This document shows, in pieces, positions 1-7,291 of a DNA stretch of 64,000 nucleotides (within the stretch, counting starts at the first letter, position 1; each line of letters starts with the position of its first letter). Under the pieces are notes generated by a model. It worked only from the letters and a program-made list of their open reading frames with translations, made no database searches and was not told the DNA's origin. Location: assembly GCA_020635535.1 (NCBI GenBank), contig JACJZP010000003.1, positions 1 through 64,000 of the forward strand, read 5' to 3'. Both the position numbers and the translations under genes were made by a program. Origin of the DNA: Flavobacteriales bacterium (GTDB lineage Bacteria; Bacteroidota; Bacteroidia; UBA10329).

Positions 1-261
1 CGGTTCCGATGTTTCGGCAACCGATTGCGGTTGAACCACTTCTTCCACAACTTCCTCAACGGTTTCGCTTGGCGGAGCAGGGTCGCTTTCAACCGTTCCC
101 AAACCCGTTTCGGTATTTCCGAAGTTGATCATCATGCCTTCTTCGGGTGGTGGAAACACGTAGGTCATGCCCAAAAACGCGAATGCCAATAGCAGCAACG
201 CATGAATGGTCAAGGACGTGATCAGTCCCTTGCGTTTATTTTTCTTCTCTTCAGCAGTCAT
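1..261 (-). CDS. TonB-type energy transducer, N-terminal part (cut by window edge)
   Basis: An open frame of 87 codons runs from an ATG at 261 to the left edge without a stop. The N-terminus is charged (MTAEEKKNKRKG) and is followed by one hydrophobic segment at about residues 13-35, then a proline- and glutamate-rich stretch (PAPPSETVEEVVEEVV). This is the layout of TonB-family proteins: a cytoplasmic tip, a membrane anchor and a periplasmic linker. The receptor-contacting C-terminal domain lies outside the window. ExbD and ExbB lie upstream on the same strand, which supports the call; the three would form the proton-driven complex energising outer-membrane receptors. A dispersed repeat (301-400) separates this gene from exbD. 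A TolA-like role cannot be excluded. Confidence 0.75.
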   Translation of the reverse strand, partial: MTAEEKKNKRKGLITSLTIHALLLLAFAFLGMTYVFPPPEEGMMINFGNTETGLGTVESDPAPPSETVEEVVEEVVQPQSVAETSEP

Positions 262-300
262 CGTTCAATTCCTTTCCATCTGTAGATAAATCCTCCGCCT

Positions 301-400
301 CGTTCCTCGGCACCTCCTTTAAAAGGAGGAAGGGGCTCATTCCCCCTTCGTAAAGGGGGTGGACCGAATTGGAGACAATTCGGGACGGGGGATTTTGTGG
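301..400. repeat. Three-hairpin composite repeat, copy 1 (exbD-tonB gap)
   Basis: This stretch holds three hairpins in order: CCTCCTTTAAAAGGAGG at 313-329, CCCCCTTCGTAAAGGGGG at about 341-358, and an 8-bp stem CCGAATTG/CAATTCGG at 364-383, followed by a run CGGGGG. The same order of hairpins, with different stem sequences, is found at 4537-4650 (reverse orientation) and inside pheT at 28147-28250. It fills most of the 153 bases between exbD and the TonB-type gene and could act as a processing or attenuation site in that operon; that role is inference. Confidence 0.75.
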
Positions 401-414
401 AATATCTTTAAACA

Positions 415-807
415 TCACTCTGGTTTTGTGGCCAGGACGATCTTGTATTGGTTCTGGTAGGCAATGTCCATCACCTTCACAGCGTACTCGATCGGAACGC
501 CTTGCTCAACGCGCAACACGATCACTTTCTCCTCAGCACTGGATAGACGCTGGCGGAGGATACTTTCCACAGATCGGGCATCAACTTTATCCGTATCTAC
601 AAAGTGATTCAGGCTTTTATCGATGGAAACGGACACGGTCTGTTTCTTCACCGACTTCGATTTGCTGCTTGGCAGCACGAGGTCAAGCGCGTTGGTTGTA
701 ACCAGCGTGGAAGTAAGCATGAAGAATATCAGCAACAGGAACACGATGTCTGTCATGGACGACATGTTGAACGTTGGATCGACCTTATTTCTAGTGCGAA
801 GTGCCAT
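415..807 (-). CDS. exbD: ExbD/TolR family biopolymer transport protein
   Basis: This 130-residue protein has the ExbD/TolR plan: a short cytoplasmic N-terminus, one membrane helix at about residues 18-38 carrying the conserved aspartate (MTDIVFLLLIFFML), and a periplasmic domain to the C-terminus. The family couples proton flow through the ExbB/ExbD channel to movement of TonB. It follows exbB (850-1554) by 42 bases and precedes a TonB-type gene on the same strand, so the three form one transport module. Length is normal for the family. The ATG at 807 is the only reasonable start. A TolR assignment is possible because the two families are close, but the neighbouring TonB-type gene favours ExbD. 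Confidence 0.92.
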   Translation of the reverse strand: MALRTRNKVDPTFNMSSMTDIVFLLLIFFMLTSTLVTTNALDLVLPSSKSKSVKKQTVSVSIDKSLNHFVDTDKVDARSVESILRQRLSSAEEKVIVLRVEQGVPIEYAVKVMDIAYQNQYKIVLATKPE

Positions 808-849
808 CTTTTCTGATTCTTAATTCATCATTCCTAATTACTAATTGAA

Positions 850-1554
850 TCAGGCTGGTTCGTGTAGCAGGTCGATGAATTCGGTAGAGCGCGCTTCCAT
901 CTTGAAAACCACTTTCTCCACCTTGGCCACAAGGATGTTGTAACCCAAGTATGCCATAATTCCCACCACAAGACCCGCAACCGTGGTTGTCATGGCCGTG
1001 TAAATTCCGCCTGCCAGCATTTCCACATTCACCTGTCCGCCAGCGTTTGCCATCTCGTGGAACGCCAGGATCATCCCGATCACAGTTCCAAGGAAACCGA
1101 TCATAGGCGCGGCACCCGAAATGGTCGCCAACGTGGCCAAGTTCTTCTCCAGTTTGTAGGTTTCCAGTTTGCCTACGTTCTCAACCGCTTCAGTAATATC
1201 ACCCAACGGACGACCGATACGTGAAATACCTTTTTCAAGCATTCGCGCAACAGGGCTATCGGTCTTAATGCAAAGCGCCTTGGCCGTAGAAAGATCACTC
1301 TTGCTAATGCTGTCTTTCAGCGCACTCATAAAGCTCGCGTCCTCTTCGCCCGCCTTGCGGATGGTCAGGAATCGCTCCACAAAAATGTAGATGGCAATTA
1401 CGCTCAGCACGAGCAGCGCAAGCATAATGATCTGGCCGCCCAATCCGCCAGAGGTCATCAGCTCCAGTATCGACAGCGTTTTCTCTTCTCCGGCCTGTTC
1501 GGGAACATTCATTGTTTCCTGCGCCATTGCTGTGGTTATGAACAACAGATTCAT
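850..1554 (-). CDS. exbB: MotA/TolQ/ExbB proton channel family protein
   Basis: The 234-residue product has an N-terminal periplasmic stretch, a first membrane helix at about 40-62 (LGGQIIMLALLVLSVIAIYI), and two further helices at about 145-170 and 180-210 with the glycine/threonine-rich pattern of the MotA/TolQ/ExbB domain (APMIGFLGTVIGMILAF and TAMTTTVAGLVVGI). ExbB forms the inner-membrane pentamer around ExbD and conducts protons to power TonB. It is the first gene of exbB-exbD-tonB on the minus strand. The Ala-Gln-Glu near residue 11 (AMAQE) could mark a cleaved signal sequence, which is common in Bacteroidota ExbB proteins. Confidence 0.93.
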   Translation of the reverse strand: MNLLFITTAMAQETMNVPEQAGEEKTLSILELMTSGGLGGQIIMLALLVLSVIAIYIFVERFLTIRKAGEEDASFMSALKDSISKSDLSTAKALCIKTDSPVARMLEKGISRIGRPLGDITEAVENVGKLETYKLEKNLATLATISGAAPMIGFLGTVIGMILAFHEMANAGGQVNVEMLAGGIYTAMTTTVAGLVVGIMAYLGYNILVAKVEKVVFKMEARSTEFIDLLHEPA

Positions 1555-1738
1555 GTGGTTTCTAAGTTAAAAGTTGAGGTAAAGTGTGCTCCGTACCGAA
1601 AGTATCAAAGATGAATGCTGGCTTGGTTGACCCGATTTCCATTTATAAACACCGTAGTGTTAGCTTTAGTATGCATTCCAAGTACGAAATCGGGCCTTTC
1701 AGCACGCGCATTTTTCAAAATTGAGACATAATTGATGA

Positions 1739-1857
1739 GGGCGTTCCCGCGCGTGACCGTTGGCTGAGACTCTCGAAGCCTACAATGGCGCGGTCAGGCT
1801 TTCCGCTCTATCTTTTTTGTGAAAGACAAAAAAGGATGCCGCTGCAATCCTTAACGC
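1739..1857. repeat. Dispersed repeat A (GGGCGTT...TAACGC family), copy 1
   Basis: This lies in the 409-base gene-free gap between exbB and the YD-repeat gene; nothing else recognisable was seen in 1555-1738. It matches 23025-23139 closely over its first 65 bases (starting GGGCGTT and running through GGCTCTCGAAGCC-type sequence to GCGCGGTC) and at its end (CAATCC..TAACGC). The middle differs between copies; here it contains a hairpin with 9-bp arms CTTTTTTGT/ACAAAAAAG at about 1811-1834. Conserved ends with a variable hairpin core suggest a non-coding mobile palindrome family. From memory, similar sequences are scattered through many Bacteroidota genomes. Confidence 0.8.
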
Positions 1858-1872
1858 AAGCGAGCCGCTGTT

Positions 1873-1907
1873 GTCATTTCGACCGACCGAAGGGAATGGA
1901 GAAATCT
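1873..1907. repeat. Putative short dispersed repeat (GTCATTTCGACC...GAGAAATCT)
   Basis: Directly after dispersed repeat A is a 35-base sequence beginning GTCATTTCGACC and ending GGAGAAATCT. No second copy is visible in this window. The call rests on recall of similar GTCATTTCGA...GAGAAATCT elements that are abundant between genes in other Bacteroidota genomes. It lies about 55 bases upstream of the YD-repeat gene start. Confidence 0.4.
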
Positions 1908-1963
1908 AAGATGGAAGAAATTGGATCAACTATTTAACTTAGGCACTTAACAACTTGATCGCT

Positions 1964-2965
1964 ATGATTAGACAAATGATGATCCTTTTCGTGCTGCTTT
2001 TGGGTGTACTTGAAAGTAAGGCACAATACAATATGAAGTGGGATAAGAGCATTCGAGCGGTAGACGAACTGAACTTGAAGGGAAGTGTTAAGACTGTGAG
2101 AACCTATGAATACGAAGCAGAATGGGTAGCTGACAAGTTCAATAAGAAAGGACTGAAGATGTCGGATTGGACAACATTCAATCGATTTGGAAATAGAGTA
2201 GAGTCATATTTTAATGACGGAGACGGGATGTACATTGACGGGAAAAAGTTCTACCAGTACGATGGTAAGAACCAGTTGATTGAAAGAAAAATGACGGATC
2301 TCGATGGTAATTCCACTCAAGTGGAAAAGTACCAATGGGATTCGAATGGCAATCAAGTAGGATATACGGGTGCTGGAGGCTCTGGAAGTGTGGCGCTAAA
2401 AATGTCATTTAAATACAATCAGAGAAATCAAATTGTAGAAGAAGTAACGGAAGTCCCCAATCGACCAAATAGTGGCAAGTCGATTGTCTATCGTTATGAT
2501 TTGCGAGGTAACTGTATTGAAATGAATGTAACCAGTGGCTCAAATTTCACGAGATTAACCTACGAGTATGATTTGAATGGATATAAAACCGTTGAAAATC
2601 GTTCGGAAATGGGAGGGACTTCCTCACAGACCACATATAAGCATGATTCACAGGGTAACCTTCTGGAAGAGAATTATGGTGATTCAGGTCTTCGTAGATG
2701 GTATAAATATGATTCACGCGGAAATAAGATTGAACACAAGTCCGTTCATTCTGATGGAAATGTTGATGAATGGTATTGGAAATACAATGATCAAGGCGAT
2801 TGTGTGTACGAAAAACACATTAGCAATAATCGAAAGGAATACGAGTACTATTACGAGTATGAATACGATACTTCAGGTAATTGGATCCGTCAAATCGCTA
2901 AGACGGTAAAGCCCTCGGATCCAATTGTGGTTTCTGTGTACGAACGGACGATTGATTATTACTAA
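1964..2965 (+). CDS. Secreted YD-repeat (RHS-type repeat) protein of unknown function
   Basis: The product is about 333 residues, with a signal peptide (MIRQMMILFVLLLGVLESKAQ) predicting export. From about residue 80 it is built of degenerate repeats of roughly 20 residues with the pattern Y.YD..GN..E (YEYDLNGYKTVE, YKYDSRGNKIEH, WKYNDQGDCVYE, YEYDTSGNWIRQ). These resemble YD/RHS repeats, which form beta-strand shells in larger toxins. No toxin domain, RHS core motif or lipobox is present, so it is not called a toxin. I place the start at the ATG at 1964 because the frame upstream opens only with a TTG. A strong terminator follows directly, so it appears to be a single-gene unit. A/T content is higher than that of its neighbours. 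Confidence 0.7.
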   Translation: MIRQMMILFVLLLGVLESKAQYNMKWDKSIRAVDELNLKGSVKTVRTYEYEAEWVADKFNKKGLKMSDWTTFNRFGNRVESYFNDGDGMYIDGKKFYQYDGKNQLIERKMTDLDGNSTQVEKYQWDSNGNQVGYTGAGGSGSVALKMSFKYNQRNQIVEEVTEVPNRPNSGKSIVYRYDLRGNCIEMNVTSGSNFTRLTYEYDLNGYKTVENRSEMGGTSSQTTYKHDSQGNLLEENYGDSGLRRWYKYDSRGNKIEHKSVHSDGNVDEWYWKYNDQGDCVYEKHISNNRKEYEYYYEYEYDTSGNWIRQIAKTVKPSDPIVVSVYERTIDYY

Positions 2966-2981
2966 AGATTCCATTCAAAAG

Positions 2982-3003
2982 AAAAGCCCCGTTCGGGGCT
3001 TTT
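2982..3003 (+). terminator. Rho-independent terminator after the YD-repeat gene
   Basis: A perfect palindrome AAAAGCCCC-GTTC-GGGGCTTTT lies 17 bases after the stop codon at 2965. The flanking A and T runs make it usable in both directions. Confidence 0.85.
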
Positions 3004-3009
3004 CAGTAA

Positions 3010-3096
3010 TTAGATAAGTCTAAGAATTATCAGCAGTGATAGAGTAATTGCCAACCATGGCAACACTTTATACAGATACTTCAAATAGAATTTCAT
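3010..3096 (-). CDS. Possible small single-helix membrane peptide (28 residues)
   Basis: On the minus strand an ATG at 3096 opens a 28-codon frame ending with TAA at 3012-3010. The peptide begins MKFYLKYLYKVLPW and continues with a strongly hydrophobic run to LRLI, the profile of a small membrane-spanning peptide with a basic N-terminus. It ends just before the bidirectional terminator at 2982-3003, which would serve it too. No ribosome binding site is expected in this phylum, so the start cannot be tested that way. It may be chance; no homologue is known to me. Confidence 0.25.
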   Translation of the reverse strand: MKFYLKYLYKVLPWLAITLSLLIILRLI

Positions 3097-3237
3097 CACG
3101 AATATTTTCGTTACAGATTTCTTCTGTTCTTGACCAAGGTAGCGCATTGGGTAAGGCTATATTTAGTCGGTTTGAGGCTGTGACCCAATCTGGATTCAAA
3201 AGACGTTAAAGTTTTTCAGATGTCAATTAAACATCCG

Positions 3238-4497
3238 CTAACCCTTTTTTTCGTTTTCAGTTTTTCCTAATTCCCGAACCAACCCTTTCCCAAGCTTCTC
3301 CACAATTCCAACCACCAAGGCGTTGCCCATAAAGAAGGCGCGTTTCTGGTCGGTAATTCCGTCCAGTTGGGTGTGGTCGTCTGGGAACATGTTAAGGCGC
3401 TCCAACTCTTTCGGTACAAGTCTGCGGTATTTGCTGTCTTTCAGCACTACATGTTTAAAACGAGAAGGTGTTTTGCCGCCTTCGCCCGTTATGATGGTGC
3501 GAGATGGTTTATCTAACGGGTCAGGGAAGTTCATTCCGCCCTCCGCATACGAATAAGTGTGGCCGCTGCTGTTGGTGCGCTCAATCTTCTTGGCACCTTT
3601 CTGAAACTCCCAGCTCTTCAGTTCAGCTTTATTGATGAAGAATTCCTTCGGAACTTCAGAATTCGGAACAAGAACTTCTTCCAGAACCTTCTCTTCTCCT
3701 TTGAAATCACTTTCGGTTTTCAGCGTCCAGAACTGACCATCGATCATCAATCCCGTATTCTGAAACGGAGACAGTTTTCCTTCTTTATTGAATTCTTCAG
3801 AGACCTTTTTGAGGTCGGAATCAATCTTGTCCGTGAAAGGCTTTTGGTTTGTTTCCTTAACGGGGAATTCAGTTGCAACTACTCCAGTTTTGGTCAACCA
3901 TTCGGTTTTGGCGGCTTTTATCTGCTTGTAGATTTCAGTCGAACGGTGATAACCGAGAATGAAAATGCGTCTTCTCCGTTGCGGCATTCCGTATTCAGCC
4001 GCATTGATTACACGCCATTCAACCGCATAGCCCAACGCGTTTAACGAGGAAAGGATAATTGCAAAATCGCGTCCACGCTGCGTTGCTGGCGACTTCAGCA
4101 AACGGTCCACATTTTCAAGCATCAGATACTTCGGACAATCGTTGCCTTTCTTGCGCAGAATGGCTTCAATGCTCCACCAAAGCACACCTTTCTTTCCGCG
4201 CAGTCCTTTCGAGTTTCTTAGCGTGGTTGCTACCGAATAATCCTGACAAGGAAACCCTCCGACCAAAAGGTCGTGATCTGGAATCTGGTCGAAATCGCGC
4301 TCAACGATTTCTTCAATGTTTGCGTTTGTGTGATTGGCGTTCGGCCAGCGGCTTTCGTAAACCAAACTGGCGTGTTGCTTTTTCGTGCTTGGTTCCCATT
4401 GGTTGCTCCAAACCACATCGAATTCGGAACTGGCCTGTTCCAATCCCAATCGGAAACCGCCAACGCCAGCAAAAAGCTCAACAACCCTGATGCTCAT
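3238..4497 (-). CDS. dcm: DNA (cytosine-5-)-methyltransferase
   Basis: The 419-residue protein shows the C5-methyltransferase motifs in order: motif I, the S-adenosylmethionine site (ELFAGVGGFRLG, 7-18); motif IV with the catalytic cysteine (GGFPCQDYS, Cys84); motif VI (ENVDRLL); motif VIII (MPQRRRRIFILG); a target-recognition region of about 140 residues; motif IX (RRLVPKELERLNMFPDD); and motif X (GNALVVGIVEKL). All catalytic residues appear intact, so it should methylate cytosine at a specific DNA site. No restriction endonuclease, Vsr repair gene or specificity subunit lies within several kilobases on either side, so it looks solitary. It is flanked by repeats (4537-4650 upstream) and by the isolated YD-repeat gene, which fits acquisition by transfer. 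The symbol is generic; the target sequence cannot be read from the protein. Confidence 0.92.
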   Translation of the reverse strand: MSIRVVELFAGVGGFRLGLEQASSEFDVVWSNQWEPSTKKQHASLVYESRWPNANHTNANIEEIVERDFDQIPDHDLLVGGFPCQDYSVATTLRNSKGLRGKKGVLWWSIEAILRKKGNDCPKYLMLENVDRLLKSPATQRGRDFAIILSSLNALGYAVEWRVINAAEYGMPQRRRRIFILGYHRSTEIYKQIKAAKTEWLTKTGVVATEFPVKETNQKPFTDKIDSDLKKVSEEFNKEGKLSPFQNTGLMIDGQFWTLKTESDFKGEEKVLEEVLVPNSEVPKEFFINKAELKSWEFQKGAKKIERTNSSGHTYSYAEGGMNFPDPLDKPSRTIITGEGGKTPSRFKHVVLKDSKYRRLVPKELERLNMFPDDHTQLDGITDQKRAFFMGNALVVGIVEKLGKGLVRELGKTENEKKG

Positions 4498-4536
4498 CGC
4501 ACCAAAGATATGTTGCTGTTGAATCGGATCAAAACC

Positions 4537-4650
4537 GACCCCCTCCCTGCTGCGCAGTACTCCCCCTTTTCAGGGGGAGAGTTGGTGGGAAATTGTGACG
4601 TCATTTAGATCGACAGTTCCCCTCCTGAAAAGGAGGGGTTAGGGGAGGTC
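4537..4650. repeat. Three-hairpin composite repeat, copy 2 (between nhaD and dcm)
   Basis: Read on the minus strand, this copy starts GACCTCCCCTAACCCCTCC, forms hairpin 1 around 4619-4638 (CCCCTCC/GGAGGGG), then hairpin 2 at 4560-4579 (TCCCCCT/AGGGGGA), then a third small hairpin (CTGCGCAG type) and ends GGGAGGGGGTCGGT. Its two ends match those of the copy inside pheT almost exactly. The nhaD stop codon (4649-4651) lies at its edge, and the element fills the gap to the start of dcm, where it could end or process the nhaD transcript. Confidence 0.8.
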
Positions 4651-5950
4651 AAACTCCGTGAAGAACCTGCACCAAAAGCATGAAACTGGCACAACCTGCG
4701 GCAAATCCAACTAGTGCTAACCAAGCAATGTTCTTGAGGTACCACATGAAATCGATGCGCTCCATTCCCATGGCCACAACACCTGCGGCAGAGCCGATGA
4801 TAAGCATACTTCCACCCGTTCCGGCAGAGAATGCGATGAAGTGCCAAATGTGGTGATCCAATGGCAATTGGAACATTCCCATGCTGGCCGCAACCAACGG
4901 AACGTTATCGATAACTGCAGAACCGAAGCCCATCAGAATTACGAAGATGTCATCTGGAATGGCTGCACGAACGCTCTCACCCAACTCGAAAATCATACCC
5001 ACACTTTCCAAGGCAGCAACAGCCATAAGAATTCCCAAGAAGAATAGGATGGAAGGCATTTCAATACGCGCAAGCGAAGTATGCAATGGGCTATGATGAT
5101 GTGCTGCATCTGCCATGGTAAATGCACGTGCACTTTTTATCTCAGCAACGGTTGCAACAACCGCCAACGAAAGCATCATGCCGATGTATGGAGGCAGGTG
5201 TGTAAGTGTTTTGAAAACAGGCACAAAAACAATCATTCCCAAACCCAACAGCAGCATTCCCAAGCTTGCAGGTTTCTCGTCCGCATCCGATTCTGGAACC
5301 GAAAGTTCGCCTTTGAACGGAGGCAAAAGTGTGGCAATGAATGTTGGAACGACCATGCAAATCAATGATGGGAAGAAGATGAACTCTACCAAGCGTCCTG
5401 CAGAAACCTTATTTCCGATCCAAAGCATGGTGGTGGTCACATCACCGATCGGTGACCAGGCACCACCTGCATTTGCACCAATCACAATTAAACCCGCAAA
5501 CCACAGACGGTCTTCCTGCTTGTCAACCAGTTTTTTAAGGATGGTGATCAGAACGATGGTAGCTGTCAGGTTATCGATGATGGCAGAAAGCACAAAAGCC
5601 AATATGCCTACGATCCAAAGAAGGACTTTCTTGTTTTTTGTCTTCACAAATTGCTTGATGGCCCCAAAACCGTTGAAGTGATCGGTGATCTCCACAATCG
5701 TCATTGCACCCATCAGGAACACAAGTATTTCGGCTGTTTTACCGAGGTGATGTAGCAGTACTTCATCGAAATGCTCTACGGGAACCAACCCTTCAATTAT
5801 CTCATATACTGGAACATGGAACAGTGCAATGACAGCCCAAAGCAGCGCCATCATTACCAGTGCAGGAATGAGTTTATCTATTTTGAATGTGTGCTCAAGG
5901 GTAATTGAAACATAGCCAAGAACGAAGATGATGAGTAGAGCGATTTCCAT
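4649..5950 (-). CDS. nhaD: NhaD-type sodium:proton antiporter
   Basis: The 433-residue protein has about eleven to twelve hydrophobic segments and the ion-transporter-superfamily signatures of NhaD: SAIIDNLTATIVLITIL near residues 121-137 and GANAGGAWSPIGDVTTTMLW near 158-177, with a second DN (VIDNVPLVAASMGMF) in the C-terminal half. NhaD exchanges external protons for internal sodium or lithium, so it exports sodium and supports salt tolerance and pH control, as expected in a marine or brackish bacterium. It starts 3 bases after the stop of the glutamate dehydrogenase gene, so the two are probably co-transcribed. Length is slightly shorter than proteobacterial NhaD. Confidence 0.88.
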   Translation of the reverse strand: MEIALLIIFVLGYVSITLEHTFKIDKLIPALVMMALLWAVIALFHVPVYEIIEGLVPVEHFDEVLLHHLGKTAEILVFLMGAMTIVEITDHFNGFGAIKQFVKTKNKKVLLWIVGILAFVLSAIIDNLTATIVLITILKKLVDKQEDRLWFAGLIVIGANAGGAWSPIGDVTTTMLWIGNKVSAGRLVEFIFFPSLICMVVPTFIATLLPPFKGELSVPESDADEKPASLGMLLLGLGMIVFVPVFKTLTHLPPYIGMMLSLAVVATVAEIKSARAFTMADAAHHHSPLHTSLARIEMPSILFFLGILMAVAALESVGMIFELGESVRAAIPDDIFVILMGFGSAVIDNVPLVAASMGMFQLPLDHHIWHFIAFSAGTGGSMLIIGSAAGVVAMGMERIDFMWYLKNIAWLALVGFAAGCASFMLLVQVLHGV

Positions 5951-5953
5951 GGG

Positions 5954-7216
5954 TTAGTGTATTTCCTCTTGTGGATGATGTTCGAGCAACTCTTCCAGCG
6001 CCAGCTGAAAGGCCGTGTTACTCACGTTGGTGAGTGATGAATCTTTTTCGTGCACTTTTTTCAGCGCCTTGTAAATGGTTTTCGATGTGTCGCTGAAGAT
6101 GGCATCGTCCGTCAGATCCTTGTCTTCGTAGGTCATCAAGAATGCGAACGCACGCGCCATGCCGCAGTTGGCAATAAAATCGGGGATAAGGCTCAGTTGA
6201 TCGTCCGCCTGACTCATGATCGGACCGTAGAAGATCTCCTTATCCGCAAACGGAACATTCGCCCCGCTCGAAATGGTTTTCAGACCCGCTTTCACCAAAC
6301 GGTTCAGTTGGTCGGCAGTCACCAACCTTGAAGCTGCCGCTGGAATGAAAACATCAGCAGTTACGTCCCAAATGCGGCTGTTCACCTCTTCGAAACTCAG
6401 CATGCCGTCAACATCCAACTTGTTGCCTTTTTTATGGTTGATGAAGAGATTCTTGATCTCTTCCAAACCGTAGCCTGACTCGTTTATCAGACCACCGTCT
6501 TTATCAATAATACCAACGATGCGCGCACCAGCATGTGCCAATTCCATTGCCGCGGCCGATGCTACGTTTCCCCAACCTTGCACGATTATGCGCTTGTCTT
6601 CAAGCGATTCGTTGCGGAAAATGGAGTAGAAGTGCTTTACGGATTCACTCACACCGAAACCAGTGATCATGTCCGCCACGCGGTACTTCGCAGGTCCATC
6701 AGGACAGTAATTCGGATCTTCCAAAACCTTGGAAACACCGTTTCGCAACTGCCCGATCTTACGGATCTTTTCTGCTTCGGTCGGATTGAAATGCCCGTTC
6801 ACAATACCTTCTTGCGGGTGCCAGATGCCGAAACTCTCCGTGATTGGAATCACTTCGTGAATCTCATCCACATTCATGTCACCACCCGTTCCGTAGTAGT
6901 TCTTCAGAATGGGCGAAACGGCTTTGTACCAACGCTCCAGAACACCTTTTTTGCGCGGGTCGCTTGGGTCGAAATCAATGCCGGATTTGGCGCCACCAAT
7001 GGCTGGCCCACTTACCGTGAACTTGATCTCCATGGTTTTGGCCAGCGAAACAACCTCGTTCTTGTCAAGACCTTTCCGCATGCGCGTGCCGCCACCGGCA
7101 GCTCCGCCTCGCAGCGAGTTGATGATAACCCAGCCGCGTGCTTCAGTCTCGCGGTCATTCCATTCAAAAATGATCTCGGGTTCGGTCTCCTCGTATTTTC
7201 TAAGAAGCTCTTTCAA
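5954..7216 (-). CDS. Glu/Leu/Phe/Val dehydrogenase (glutamate dehydrogenase family)
   Basis: The 420-residue protein contains the substrate-side motif GPAIGGAKSGID with the catalytic lysine (Lys77), the GGDMNVDE segment (residues 111-118) and a Rossmann nucleotide motif QGWGNVAS (213-220). The family oxidatively deaminates an amino acid, usually glutamate, to its keto acid with NAD(P). Which amino acid is used cannot be settled by eye, so no symbol is given. The frame opens with TTG at 7216; there is no ATG before the conserved region, and a clean promoter element lies about 30 bases upstream, so TTG is accepted as the start. nhaD follows after 3 bases. Confidence 0.9.
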   Translation of the reverse strand: MKELLRKYEETEPEIIFEWNDRETEARGWVIINSLRGGAAGGGTRMRKGLDKNEVVSLAKTMEIKFTVSGPAIGGAKSGIDFDPSDPRKKGVLERWYKAVSPILKNYYGTGGDMNVDEIHEVIPITESFGIWHPQEGIVNGHFNPTEAEKIRKIGQLRNGVSKVLEDPNYCPDGPAKYRVADMITGFGVSESVKHFYSIFRNESLEDKRIIVQGWGNVASAAAMELAHAGARIVGIIDKDGGLINESGYGLEEIKNLFINHKKGNKLDVDGMLSFEEVNSRIWDVTADVFIPAAASRLVTADQLNRLVKAGLKTISSGANVPFADKEIFYGPIMSQADDQLSLIPDFIANCGMARAFAFLMTYEDKDLTDDAIFSDTSKTIYKALKKVHEKDSSLTNVSNTAFQLALEELLEHHPQEEIH

Positions 7217-7244
7217 GGTGCGTTTATACGCTCAAAATTCCGCG

Positions 7245-7252
7245 CAAATGTA
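7245..7252 (-). promoter_or_regulatory. -7 promoter element TACATTTG for the glutamate dehydrogenase-nhaD unit
   Basis: The minus strand reads TACATTTG, a full match to the Bacteroidota -7 consensus TAnnTTTG, about 29 bases before the TTG start at 7216. No good -33 TTG was found at the standard distance. Confidence 0.6.
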
Positions 7253-7291
7253 AGAGAAAATCAATCCTCGTCTTGTCCGCAAAAATGACCC

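Noticed and set aside
1964..2965. RHS/contact-dependent toxin with immunity gene
   Set aside because: The protein has only the repeats, with no toxin tip, RHS core motif or partner immunity gene, and is far too short.
3238..4497. Restriction-modification system around the cytosine methyltransferase
   Set aside because: No endonuclease, Vsr or specificity gene is present on either strand in the neighbouring several kilobases; neighbours are an antiporter and a YD-repeat protein.
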